Both the position numbers and the translations under genes were made by a program. DNA of 64,000 nucleotides, taken from assembly GCA_934277615.1 (NCBI GenBank), contig CAKQUV010000003.1, positions 1 to 64,000 of the forward strand, in the 5' to 3' direction. The DNA comes from an uncultured Clostridia bacterium (GTDB lineage: Bacteria > Bacillota > Clostridia > Christensenellales > CAG-917). Below are positions 29,313 to 37,774 of the stretch, piece after piece. Under the pieces are notes generated by a model, which ran no database searches, was not told the DNA's origin, and worked only from the letters and a program-made list of their open reading frames with translations. Position 1 is the stretch's first letter; each line of letters begins with the position of its first letter.

Positions 29313-31649
29313 ATGAAGAGAAGATCCGCAGTTTTCAAAGTTTCGCTAATCGCAATAATGATTGCGATATTGTGCGCTTCGCTCAGCGCATGCGGACTTT
29401 TCGACGCGCTAAAAACAATCACCCGCGCAGACGTTTATGTCATCGGCGGTCTTGATGGCAATGAGAGCGACGGGTACGTGGCTTATCTCGGTCAAGAGTT
29501 TACGCTCGGTTTGGATTGGCACAACGCAAGAGTAACGTCGCCCGATATCGAATGGTACATGTCCGTCGACGAGGGCGAAGACACGTCTGTCGCCACAGAT
29601 CAAAAAACTCTTGCCAAAACGTTTAAACGCGAGGACTTAGGCAAAACGTATACGTTTTATGCAGTTGTCGACAAGGTTAAGGCAACCGGCGTAAAAATCA
29701 CGCCTGCAGAGGCACATCTTTCTGCGCCTTCAATCACAAGTTCCACACATTCGATTGTTGACGGCAAAATCCAACAAAACAGATTGCAGGAATTGTCATA
29801 TATCGTACTTTCGGTGAGTTGGAACGAGGAAGATATCTCCCAAACGCTCGAAATACAAATCAAATGGTATATCGACGGCGTTTTGACGTCGGAGAACGCA
29901 AGGGATTTCTCATATGACGCAAAAACGCTCGTTACCAAAGACTGCAACGTGGTTATAAGCGTTGCAATCGGTTATGAAGACGGGGAAAATACCGTCTCGA
30001 AAGATGCAAGCGTAACGCTTGTCTTTGTGTCCGAATACGACCTTGTTTCGACCGTAAAAATACTGCCGTACGAAGACGGCGGCAAACTGAAACGAGTCGC
30101 GCCCGACACATATTATTTGCAAGGCGAATCGAGCGCGGAAAACGCCGCCAAATTTACGACTTCCATAACTCCCGACAGCGCGTATCAGGGCGCAGAGTGC
30201 GAGTGGACGTTGCGCAGCGGAGAAAACGCCGCAATCCTCGAGCAAACGGACAGAATGGTAGATTTGAAGTTGAATTATGGCAAGAACACGGTTATCGCAA
30301 GCGTCGGTAACGTTCAAAGCCGGCAAATCATCGTATACGTTATGTCTTACGAGTTTGCGGATATCCCCACGGATATCAAAAACGCGATGACGGACAAATT
30401 TGTATGGAAGGGCAACTCTTTTGACAAATATATTTCGTCGCAGTACGATTTGAACGCGTGCGTCGGCAATGCAATATCATTGCATAAAATCGATACCGAC
30501 TATCATATGTACGTTGGTCGCACGGATTGGGGCAACAGCGATAGTTTTTTGGAGAAATGCTCCGTCGCAATGCAGCAAGGCAACGACGAGTCCGGATCAT
30601 TCTCCTATACCGTGGCGGTGAACGCGAAAGTTGCGACGTTGACGTTTAAGTCCGCAACCAAGTTCGGCATTCCGAGCGGCGCGTACGAAAATCCCGACGA
30701 ATCGCATCAAGCGAAAGTTTTTTTGAGATATAGCGAGCAAAGCGACAAGCGCACGTCATTGCCCGTGGACGATTTCAAGGAGACGGTGAAAGTTTACAAC
30801 TCAAACGATCTCTATCGCGCGGTATCTTTCGGATATAAGCCGATTTTTGCCGGCGGCGACGCAGAAAAAATGCAAGCATTGTACGACAAGGCAAGAGAAG
30901 TGCTTATCAAATACATTTCCGACGATATGACGGAAGTTGAAAAAGTCGCGGCAATTTACGACTGGATTGTGTATAACGTCGAGTACGACCACGCAGTCGC
31001 AACTCTTGCAAACAGTAGCAATACAAGCGGATATAACGCGTTCTATCTGGAGGGTGTATTCGGCGACGGCAGAGCGGTGTGTGACGGCAAATCCAAGGCG
31101 TTTGCGCTCCTGTGCGGAATGGAAGGCATAAGAGCGTTGCGCATAACGGGTTATGCCAATGAAAACTTGCTTTCGTTGTCCGACGATAAAGTGAAAAAAT
31201 GTGGACACGCTTGGAACAAGGTTCTCGTAGACACCGACGACGACGGCGAGAGAGAGTGGTACGTCGTAGATACGACGTGGGGAGACTCCGCGGTGCAAAC
31301 GAGCGCGGGCGTGTGGGACGAATATCTCACTTATTCTTACTTCTTGCGCACGGACGCGGATATGGCAAGCACGCATAGAAGCGATATGGAACAACCGGTT
31401 GCAGACACCGTTTATGATACCTACAAAAACACATTCGTCACCGTAGCGGGACAAAAAATCAGTATGTACGTAAGGACGACGGCAGAACTCAACGCATTGC
31501 TTGCCTACAGCAAAGCCAACGGCGGAATGTGCCTCAGTGTATACATCGTCGAGAGCGCAAGAGGAAGCGAAAACTTCGGACATCTCACGCCCGTGCGTGA
31601 CGGTGAATACGTGATATTTGCCTCGTCGTCCTCATCGATAATATTTTGA
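29313..31649 (+). CDS. Lipoprotein with C-terminal transglutaminase-like domain
   Basis: 778 residues, AAGAAGG site, lipoprotein signal peptide with C after SLSA. Residues about 45-370 look like several Ig-like or bacterial surface beta domains. The transglutaminase-like domain is at about 520-680: the Cys region AVCDGKSKAFALLCGMEGIR, the His region CGHAWNKVLVD, and the Asp region REWYVVDTTWGDS supply a Cys-His-Asp triad. Such exported domains act as cysteine proteases or transamidases on cell-surface polypeptides. Monocistronic with a terminator after it. Confidence 0.85.
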   Translation: MKRRSAVFKVSLIAIMIAILCASLSACGLFDALKTITRADVYVIGGLDGNESDGYVAYLGQEFTLGLDWHNARVTSPDIEWYMSVDEGEDTSVATDQKTLAKTFKREDLGKTYTFYAVVDKVKATGVKITPAEAHLSAPSITSSTHSIVDGKIQQNRLQELSYIVLSVSWNEEDISQTLEIQIKWYIDGVLTSENARDFSYDAKTLVTKDCNVVISVAIGYEDGENTVSKDASVTLVFVSEYDLVSTVKILPYEDGGKLKRVAPDTYYLQGESSAENAAKFTTSITPDSAYQGAECEWTLRSGENAAILEQTDRMVDLKLNYGKNTVIASVGNVQSRQIIVYVMSYEFADIPTDIKNAMTDKFVWKGNSFDKYISSQYDLNACVGNAISLHKIDTDYHMYVGRTDWGNSDSFLEKCSVAMQQGNDESGSFSYTVAVNAKVATLTFKSATKFGIPSGAYENPDESHQAKVFLRYSEQSDKRTSLPVDDFKETVKVYNSNDLYRAVSFGYKPIFAGGDAEKMQALYDKAREVLIKYISDDMTEVEKVAAIYDWIVYNVEYDHAVATLANSSNTSGYNAFYLEGVFGDGRAVCDGKSKAFALLCGMEGIRALRITGYANENLLSLSDDKVKKCGHAWNKVLVDTDDDGEREWYVVDTTWGDSAVQTSAGVWDEYLTYSYFLRTDADMASTHRSDMEQPVADTVYDTYKNTFVTVAGQKISMYVRTTAELNALLAYSKANGGMCLSVYIVESARGSENFGHLTPVRDGEYVIFASSSSSIIF

Positions 31650-31681
31650 AAAAAAGTCTAAATTCTACAAAGACAACGCAA

Positions 31682-31710
31682 AAAGTCCGTTGAAAACCAA
31701 CGGACTTTAA
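31682..31710 (+). terminator. Terminator after the transglutaminase-like gene
   Basis: Stem AAAGTCCGTTG/CAACGGACTTT with a five-base loop, followed by AATATTATC. Confidence 0.8.
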
Positions 31711-31756
31711 TATTATCTTTCGGCATTTCAGGGGGAGGGAAAAACGCCGTCGGATA

Positions 31757-32173
31757 CTACAGATACAATCTCAACGCCTTGATGTTTTTGTCGTACGTTT
31801 TCATAAGGTCGCGCGCGAGCTCCGGCACGTCTACGCCTGTTTCTTTCAATTCGTTGATGCATTTTTGTACGCTTTCGATGCCCATATTGTAGCCGTCGAT
31901 AAGCATACTCGCAAGGTGCGAGCAAGAGTTGTTTATACCTGCGTTCATTTTTACTCCTGCTTTGAGCATCATGCGTTGAATTGGATTTGTTTGCGCGTCT
32001 TCAATTTCTTTTTCGCTCAATTCCTGTTTTGCTTTTTGATAAAAATCTTCCATAACTTCCTTTTGCGAAAGTATGAGATTTTTCATTTTGTCGCTGTCGA
32101 CGTAGCAAAGAATGTTGTCTATCGATTGCGCGCCCATTGCGGTGTTGCGCAAGATTTCTCTATAAATTTTCAT
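31757..32173 (-). CDS. Conserved-looking all-helical small protein
   Basis: 138 residues, AAGGAG seven bases before ATG 32173. Predicted almost entirely helical (QSIDNILCYVDSDKMKNLIL, SQKEVMEDFYQKAKQELSEK, and later CSHLASMLIDGYNMGIESVQ), with the look of a four-helix bundle. No signal peptide. Single gene between spoIIR and a converging terminator. I do not recognise the family. Confidence 0.7.
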   Translation of the reverse strand: MKIYREILRNTAMGAQSIDNILCYVDSDKMKNLILSQKEVMEDFYQKAKQELSEKEIEDAQTNPIQRMMLKAGVKMNAGINNSCSHLASMLIDGYNMGIESVQKCINELKETGVDVPELARDLMKTYDKNIKALRLYL

Positions 32174-32343
32174 ATATTCTCCTTGTATTCTTTTTGCGTA
32201 TTATGTGCGGTTTTTTCATTTTTATAGCACGTTTAGGCGACCGCTTGACTTACCGCGTATCGTCGTTTTTTTGCGGAGCGGGTCAAAAAGGGTGCGATTT
32301 TTTATCGTTACTACGCCTCGTTGCGACTTTAACGGTCGTCGTT

Positions 32344-32898
32344 TTATCGGCCGAACATTTTGTCAAGCCACTCTTTCACCCAAGATTTATAGACGATTTT
32401 TTCGCCGTTTTTAGTGCTCGGAACGAAGCAAAGAGGAGGGAACGCCACGCACCACCAATTGTCTCCCGTGCCTTCTCCGAGGTAGATTATCAGTGCGTCG
32501 TAATAGCCCTCGGGGAAGTCGTATCCGTCGTATTGTCTATCGGGAAAATACTCGTTTTTCAACGCAATCGAGGCTTTATATGTAAAATCGTTGGCATAAA
32601 GTGTGTTATTTGCGATATTTACGAGATTTTGCTCTTCGTTCTCCAAGATGTCGCGCGCTTCGGATTTACTCTTGCAGTGTTCAAGGATAGAGGATAAATA
32701 CGTCGTGATTGCGTCGCGCACTTTGAGCTTTACCGCCTGATCTTCGTCGATGTTGGAGTTGGCGCGGATATGTATACGGATGCACTCGTTTGCAAGGCGT
32801 TTTTGCGATACTGAGCCGTTGCATGCGCAAAGCACGACGGTGAGGATTGCGGCAAGCAGTAGCGCCACGACGATATATAAGACAACATTGTTTTTCAT
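32344..32898 (-). CDS. spoIIR: Stage II sporulation protein R
   Basis: 184 residues. N-terminal membrane/signal helix (VVLYIVVALLLAAILTVVL), then the SpoIIR core: IRIHIRANSNIDEDQAVKLKV, and GEGTGDNWWCVAFPPLCFV near the end. SpoIIR is secreted by the forespore into the intermembrane space and triggers SpoIIGA to process pro-SigmaE. The start has only a weak GAGG. The gene is divergent from sleB-ypeB, giving a cluster of spore genes. Confidence 0.93.
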   Translation of the reverse strand: MKNNVVLYIVVALLLAAILTVVLCACNGSVSQKRLANECIRIHIRANSNIDEDQAVKLKVRDAITTYLSSILEHCKSKSEARDILENEEQNLVNIANNTLYANDFTYKASIALKNEYFPDRQYDGYDFPEGYYDALIIYLGEGTGDNWWCVAFPPLCFVPSTKNGEKIVYKSWVKEWLDKMFGR

Positions 32899-33014
32899 GC
32901 CTCAAGTGTTGCCCAAAGAGCGGCGTGATATACCGCTTGCAAGAATTTTGCGATTTGCGCCTTGTTTGCATAAAAGCAATGCCGCGTGAAAAACTACTGA
33001 AAAAGAGGTGATAT

Positions 33015-33719
33015 ATGAAAACGGATTCCATATTGATAAGAGGTTTGATTTTGTCGCTTGCTTTTCTGCTTCTGAGCGTGGCGCTCATATGCGCTTTTGT
33101 GCAAGAGGACGAAGCCTCGGTTGCGGAAGCTGCCGTGCTCAAGCAGGGCTCCAAAGGCGACCTTGTCAAAACCGCGCAGACAAAACTTATCAAGTGGGGA
33201 TATCTCACTGGCAAGGCGGACGGAGTTTTCGGCGCAAAGACAAAAGCCGCCGTCGTCAAGTTTCAACGCAAAAACGGACTTACCGCCGACGGAGTGATTG
33301 GCACGAGAACGGCGCAAGCGCTCGGCATTAGTCTGTCCGGCAGCACGTCCTCGTCATCGCAAACAACGTCCTCGACGGACTTGAATTTGCTTGCTCGAGT
33401 CGTATACGGCGAGGCGAGAGGAGAGCCGTACACGGGGCAGGTTGCGGTTGCCGCAGTTGTGCTTAACAGAGTAAAAAGCTCGAGTTTTCCCAATACCGTG
33501 GCAGGCGTAGTGTATCAATCCGGCGCATTTGATTGCGTAAGCGACGGGCAAATCAACCTTACGCCCAACCAATCCGCATACAACGCCGCTCGCGACGCGC
33601 TCAACGGCTGGGATCCCACGTACGGATGTTTGTTCTATTACAATCCGCGCACGGCTACCAGCAAATGGATGCTTTCGCGCACGATAAAATTGAATATTGG
33701 CAATCACGCATTTTGCTGA
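33015..33719 (+). CDS. sleB: Spore cortex-lytic enzyme SleB
   Basis: 234 residues, AAAGAGGTGAT site. Signal peptide or membrane helix (about 10-32), a peptidoglycan-binding domain (LKQGSKGDLVKTAQTKLIKW to DGVIGTRTAQAL), a Ser/Thr linker, and the SleB hydrolase domain (LLARVVYGEARGEPYTGQVA, AFDCVSDGQINL). It is a lytic transglycosylase that degrades spore cortex during germination. Followed 12 bases later by ypeB, its usual partner. Confidence 0.93.
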   Translation: MKTDSILIRGLILSLAFLLLSVALICAFVQEDEASVAEAAVLKQGSKGDLVKTAQTKLIKWGYLTGKADGVFGAKTKAAVVKFQRKNGLTADGVIGTRTAQALGISLSGSTSSSSQTTSSTDLNLLARVVYGEARGEPYTGQVAVAAVVLNRVKSSSFPNTVAGVVYQSGAFDCVSDGQINLTPNQSAYNAARDALNGWDPTYGCLFYYNPRTATSKWMLSRTIKLNIGNHAFC

Positions 33720-33731
33720 AAGGAGTGATAT

Positions 33732-35132
33732 ATGAAAAAAGATGATAAAAAGAAAAACGCGCAAGAGGGCAAAAAGCAAAGAAAGCACGCCCCTGCAAAA
33801 GTCGTAAAAACTGCCGTTTTGGGTACGGTGTTAGGGCTGTTTGCAAGTGCGATTGTGGGGCTTTCGGTTGCTCTTTACTTCTCGCAAAAGAACGTGCAAA
33901 CGCACGAAACCTATCAAAGACAAATGGACGCCGTGTATTCTCGCGCATACTACGATTTGCTTGACGGCGCAAGCGATTTGGGTATCCAATTGCGCAAAAT
34001 CAGCGTGTCCAATTCGCCAAAAATGCAACAATCGCTTCTGTATGAGGTGTGGGGTACGGCGCAACTTGCAGAGGACAATCTCGGCATGTTCGAGTCGCAA
34101 GACGACGGAATACTCAAAGCGCAAAAGTTTGTCAACCAGCTCGGCGATTACACTCATTCGCTTGCGCTCAGAATATCCGACGGGCATCCGCTGACGGCTG
34201 AGGAAAGACACAAATTGCAACAGATGGGAGATATGGCGGACACCTACAAAAACGCCTTGCAATCCGTGCAAAAAAACCTCGACAACGGACAAATGTTCGT
34301 AGAGGACGGCGGCGCGCTGGATAATTTTGCGTCGGCGTTTGCTGAGTTTTCGGAGCCTAGTTTCGAGTATCCCGAAATGATTTACGACGGACCTTTTTCT
34401 TCCGCGCTTGAAAACAGACAAACGTACGGTCTTGTCGGAGAGGAAATAACCGCCGAAAAAGGCGAGGAGATTGTCAAAGAATTGTTTGAGGAATTTCGAC
34501 CGCGCAACGTCGAATACGCAGGGCAAGCGGACGGCGACATCGTAACGCTTGATTATAGATTCACCGGCGGCGACGACAGATGTTACGTTCAAATCGCAAA
34601 AAAGGGCGGAATGCTCATATCTTTCAACACCTCGCCCGTCAGCGATGAGAGCGTAGCAATCGTCGAAGCAAGCGAAACTTGCCAACAAAGCGCATTGAGA
34701 TTTGCAGCCCGCGTAGGGTTTGAAAATATGCAAGTGGTGTGGTCGTCCTCTGCAGACGGCGAGTGTGTGATAAACCTCGCTCCCGTGCAAAACGGCGCAA
34801 TACTTTATCCCGACCTTGTCAAAGTCAAGGTGAGAGAGGACGATTTGCGAGTTATCGGTTTCGATTCCACGCACTATGCGTTCAATCATAGAGAACGCAC
34901 GCTTGACGAGCCGACAATATCCGCAACCGACGCGCAATCCGCGCTTTCCGTTCAACCGATATCCGAAGGGAGGCTTGCGCTCATTCCTTTGCGCGAAACA
35001 AAGGAAGTGTTGACCTATGAGTTCGAGTGCCACAGCGACGGCGCATATTATGTCTATATCGACGCCCACAGCGGCGAAGAAGTGAACATCCTTTATGTGG
35101 TATCCGACGATGCCGGTATGCGCACGATGTAA
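33732..35132 (+). CDS. ypeB: Germination protein YpeB
   Basis: 466 residues, GAAAGGAGTGAT site. Lys-rich cytoplasmic start, one membrane helix (about 25-48), then the YpeB body (YSRAYYDLLDGASDLGIQLR and FVEDGGALDNFASAFAEF) and C-terminal PepSY-like repeats. YpeB is needed for assembly and stability of SleB in the spore. Same operon as sleB. The expected structured repeat follows directly after the stop. Confidence 0.92.
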   Translation: MKKDDKKKNAQEGKKQRKHAPAKVVKTAVLGTVLGLFASAIVGLSVALYFSQKNVQTHETYQRQMDAVYSRAYYDLLDGASDLGIQLRKISVSNSPKMQQSLLYEVWGTAQLAEDNLGMFESQDDGILKAQKFVNQLGDYTHSLALRISDGHPLTAEERHKLQQMGDMADTYKNALQSVQKNLDNGQMFVEDGGALDNFASAFAEFSEPSFEYPEMIYDGPFSSALENRQTYGLVGEEITAEKGEEIVKELFEEFRPRNVEYAGQADGDIVTLDYRFTGGDDRCYVQIAKKGGMLISFNTSPVSDESVAIVEASETCQQSALRFAARVGFENMQVVWSSSADGECVINLAPVQNGAILYPDLVKVKVREDDLRVIGFDSTHYAFNHRERTLDEPTISATDAQSALSVQPISEGRLALIPLRETKEVLTYEFECHSDGAYYVYIDAHSGEEVNILYVVSDDAGMRTM

Positions 35133-35144
35133 AATCTTTGCGCC

Positions 35145-35395
35145 GAGTGCTAAACACGTTGCTCAAACAGCATTGCCGTGATGACAACAAATGGATTTGT
35201 TGTCATAAACCGCATTTGTTCTCGCAACTTTTACCGCGCAACCGATACACGCTATCAGTTTAAGCGAAATAAAAACTCCTACCACAGTTTCGCTATATCG
35301 CTTGCTTGGTGTGTGCGGCTACGCCTAGATTGCCACGCTTACGCTCGCAATGACGATAGGGTGGGACACCCACACCCGAACGAATATTCCACAAC
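35145..35395. repeat. Compound repeat after ypeB
   Basis: GCGCCGAGTGCTAAACACG, a GACAACAAATGGATTTGTTGTC palindrome in two parts, CCGCGCAACCGATACACGCT, AACTCCTACCACAGTTTCGC, then the inverted GATTGCCACGCTTACGCTCG module and GAATATTCCAC. It is the same order of modules as beside spo0A. The 400 bases between ypeB and the next gene hold only repeats and a terminator. Confidence 0.8.
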
Positions 35396-35488
35396 TGCGA
35401 CAAAGTCGCAATATCACTTTTTGCGATAGCAAAAAATATCACTTGCGCAAAGCGCAAATATCACTGTGACAAAGTCGCAATATCACTA
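35395..35488. repeat. Hairpin array 2: AATATCACT boxes with triloop hairpins
   Basis: Boxes at 35410, 35435, 35457 and 35479 (inverted relative to array 1) separated by TGCGAC-AAA-GTCGCA, TTTTGC-GAT-AGCAAAA, TGCGC-AAA-GCGCA and GTGAC-AAA-GTCGC. The last stem has one weakened pair; the others are perfect. Confidence 0.85.
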
Positions 35489-35497
35489 TTGCAAAAT

Positions 35498-35530
35498 AAA
35501 AAGCACTCGGATAACCGAGTGCTTTTTATT
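35498..35530. terminator. Bidirectional terminator
   Basis: AAAAAGCACTCGG / CCGAGTGCTTTTT with a four-base loop, 15 bases past the stop of the minus-strand gene at 35546. Confidence 0.9.
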
Positions 35531-35545
35531 TTGAGTAAATTTTAC

Positions 35546-36331
35546 TTATTTTGCTTTTTTCTCTTTTCTTTCAAGAGATTTGGTGAAGCAAAGACCGAAG
35601 ATGATTTGCAACAGTCCGAGCGCCGCGCCTGCAAGAACAACGTATTCTTTGGTTACAAACGCTTTGTAGTATGCGCCGAAGCCCAAACCTTCCTCGTTGT
35701 TGATTACAAATTGTGCAAAGAGAACTGCGATTGCAACGAGTCCGATAAGGATACTGGACACGACGTTGTATGCTCTGCCGTACTTCTTGCCGCAAGCGGA
35801 AATGAATGCGACGATGAAGTTGATACCTGCAAGCACAAGCAATGCCATCGGCAAGACGTAAAGAATGCCGAGAAGCACAGACTTATCAAATAGCGCCTTG
35901 AAGAAGTCGATATCTTTGACAAGCGTAATCCAACCCGTGATACCGTCGAATGCGCCGATACCGAAGAGGTCGTTTTTAATCTTGCCTGCGTTTACGAAGT
36001 AACCGACCACCGTGAGCGCAACGAAGAGAAGAGACATAAGCATCATAACAACGTTTCTGCCGACGCCGCTGTGTTTTGCCTTCTTTGCGGGAGCAACGGT
36101 TGTTTCCTCATTGTTGTAAACGGGCTCGAAGTTTGTTTGAGGTTGTGTATAAGCGGGCGCTTGTTGAACGAGCGCTGCTGCTTGAGTGTCTATTTTGTTG
36201 ATTTTTACGCCGATAGTTACGCCGCAGCTGGGGCATTTGATACGATGTTTGTATCCATCGGGAAGCGTCTCCATATTCGCCGGCGGCTCGAAACTGATTT
36301 CGGCTCTGCAACTTGGGCATCTAGTGTACAT
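35546..36331 (-). CDS. Zinc-ribbon membrane protein
   Basis: 261 residues, AAGGAG site. N-terminal MJ0042-like zinc ribbon (CPSC...CPSCGVTIGVKI, residues 4-42), a Pro/Gln-rich linker, then four or five hydrophobic helices (about 95-115, 150-180, 190-215, 225-250) and a Lys-rich end. Function unknown; membrane proteins with such ribbons are common in clostridia. Driven by its own promoter. Confidence 0.75.
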   Translation of the reverse strand: MYTRCPSCRAEISFEPPANMETLPDGYKHRIKCPSCGVTIGVKINKIDTQAAALVQQAPAYTQPQTNFEPVYNNEETTVAPAKKAKHSGVGRNVVMMLMSLLFVALTVVGYFVNAGKIKNDLFGIGAFDGITGWITLVKDIDFFKALFDKSVLLGILYVLPMALLVLAGINFIVAFISACGKKYGRAYNVVSSILIGLVAIAVLFAQFVINNEEGLGFGAYYKAFVTKEYVVLAGAALGLLQIIFGLCFTKSLERKEKKAK

Positions 36332-36363
36332 AGTTTATCTCCTTAAAAAACTATTCTTACGAT

Positions 36364-36392
36364 ATTATATTATTAAAGTGCGTTAAAGTCAA
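36364..36392 (-). promoter_or_regulatory. Promoter of the zinc-ribbon membrane protein gene
   Basis: Minus strand TTGACT (36387-36392), 17 bases, TATAAT (36364-36369). Beyond it, 36393-36640 is an AT-rich spacer with a loose TGCACACAA/TTGTGTGCA inverted repeat (36551-36609) that may end the unit to its right. Confidence 0.8.
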
Positions 36393-36640
36393 TGATAGTT
36401 GAGTAAAAATTTTTTTAATAACCCGAAATAGTGCTTTTTTCACGTCGCACGAGCATGAGTAATCTTGTCGAAATCTATGGAATAGGCTCGTTTTTATGTC
36501 AGAATGTGGCAAAATTTGTTGTTGAGTTGTTTTAAGATTTAAAAACAAAAATGCACACAACAGGCGTTTTACAATATCAAAACGAACGATAAAACCCTAT
36601 TTGTGTGCAAAACGCATGTGCAAAATTTGGTTTCAATCGC

Positions 36641-36955
36641 CTATCCGACCGATTTCTTTTCCATATAATTTTTGACGCTTACGTAATCCGCGCAAAGTTT
36701 GATTATGTATCGTTGTCTTTCCTCATGAGATAACGTGCGGAGAATTTTCTCGTCGGCAAGTTGCGCGACGGGGTTTGTTACGCTCTCGCCTGCGCGTTTG
36801 AGTTTGTTGAGTTTGACGTAAATTGCCTTTTGCTCGGGCGTTACGTCTTTTGGCGCGCTCAATTCGTCTTTGTCGTATGAATTGGTGGCAAGCCTCGATT
36901 TTGCCGATTTTGCAAGTGTGCGCAAGGCACAATTTTTGTGTTTTACGTTGCTCAT
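36641..36955 (-). CDS. Small helical protein downstream of yabQ
   Basis: 104 residues from ATG 36955, preceded by CGGAGGCG; longer upstream starts lack a ribosome site. Basic N-terminus (KHKNCALRTLAKSAKSRLAT), then a helical region ending in LSHEERQRYIIKLCADYVSV. Located 66 bases after yabQ on the same strand, where many clostridia have divIC; it does not look like DivIC (no membrane helix). Possibly a spore-related protein by context only. Confidence 0.65.
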   Translation of the reverse strand: MSNVKHKNCALRTLAKSAKSRLATNSYDKDELSAPKDVTPEQKAIYVKLNKLKRAGESVTNPVAQLADEKILRTLSHEERQRYIIKLCADYVSVKNYMEKKSVG

Positions 36956-37021
36956 TTCCGCCTCCGATATGAATATTAGCACAATTCCGTGCAATTGGAA
37001 GAGGAGCGGCAAACTTAGACC

Positions 37022-37333
37022 TTATTCGTCCTTTTCTCTCTTTTTTTGCACTCGGTTTTTTATCTTTGAAAACAGAAACGGCGGTAAAAACACGCCTAGT
37101 CCGAACGCAAAAACGCCGTACAGCTGAATTTTGCCCTGCATTATCCACTCGACGCAAGCAATGAATGCTCCCGATATGCACACAGTTGCGAAAAAATCCG
37201 TCAAAGCGCGCTCTGCCGGCTTTGACTTGCGCAAATAAAGAAGCGCGAAAAGCCCTCCGACAAGACCTGCAAGAAGGCAAAAGACAAAGCATATCGCTTG
37301 ATTTTGGGCGTTGGCGCCGAGATATAAGTTCAT
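37022..37333 (-). CDS. yabQ: YabQ-like spore membrane protein
   Basis: 103 residues with three hydrophobic segments (AICFVFCLLAGLVGGLFALL; FFATVCISGAFIACVEWIM; YGVFAFGLGVFLPPFLF) and a basic tail. Start overlaps the yabP stop (ATGA). The size, topology and position after yabP fit YabQ, which is needed for spore cortex formation in B. subtilis. Sequence similarity alone would be weak; the call rests mainly on context. Confidence 0.7.
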   Translation of the reverse strand: MNLYLGANAQNQAICFVFCLLAGLVGGLFALLYLRKSKPAERALTDFFATVCISGAFIACVEWIMQGKIQLYGVFAFGLGVFLPPFLFSKIKNRVQKKREKDE

Positions 37334-37668
37334 TTAAAAAGGCGTTTGGCAAAGGACGCCGGCGTTGATTGCGTACTGTATTTTAGGGACGTGATTTGCC
37401 CCGAAATTTGCAATTTTCCGCTTTCCACGTCAAGATTTTTGACGACGAGGTCGGTGCCGACTATCGTCAGCGTTTCGCCCTCGAGGCGCACGACTACCGT
37501 TTTATCCGTAAACGTCGGCACGTCCAAAACGCCCGTCATAGACACGGAATGAAGGTGGTCGAGTTCGATTTTATGAGGAGATTTTGCTTTTTGATTTTGT
37601 TCGGCTTTTGTCTGTACTTTTGCCGCGTCGAGGGCACGCGATTGCGCGGTAGATTTTGAAAATTCCAT
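37330..37668 (-). CDS. yabP: Sporulation protein YabP
   Basis: 112 residues, GGAGGTG site. After a disordered first 30 residues comes the YabP/YqfC beta domain: HSVSMTGVLDVPTFTDKTVV, LEGETLTIVGTDLVVKNLDV, SGKLQISGQITSLKYS. YabP is a SigE-dependent coat/cortex assembly protein. First gene of yabP-yabQ. Confidence 0.85.
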   Translation of the reverse strand: MEFSKSTAQSRALDAAKVQTKAEQNQKAKSPHKIELDHLHSVSMTGVLDVPTFTDKTVVVRLEGETLTIVGTDLVVKNLDVESGKLQISGQITSLKYSTQSTPASFAKRLFK

Positions 37669-37698
37669 ATTACACCTCCTGCGCTTGCGCGCTTTTCA

Positions 37699-37727
37699 TT
37701 GACAATAATATTAAAAGAGAATAAAAT
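37699..37727 (+). promoter_or_regulatory. Promoter of the acyltransferase-like gene
   Basis: TTGACA (37699-37704), 17 bases, TAAAAT (37722-37727), about 47 bases before the ATG at 37775; divergent from yabP. Confidence 0.75.
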
Positions 37728-37774
37728 ATATTCCACAAAAACAAAAATGCGCTCGCACGGGCGCAGGGTGAGCA

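Noticed and set aside
33831..35069. Long minus-strand reading frame opposite ypeB
   Set aside because: Shadow of ypeB, which has a ribosome site, membrane helix and operon partner.
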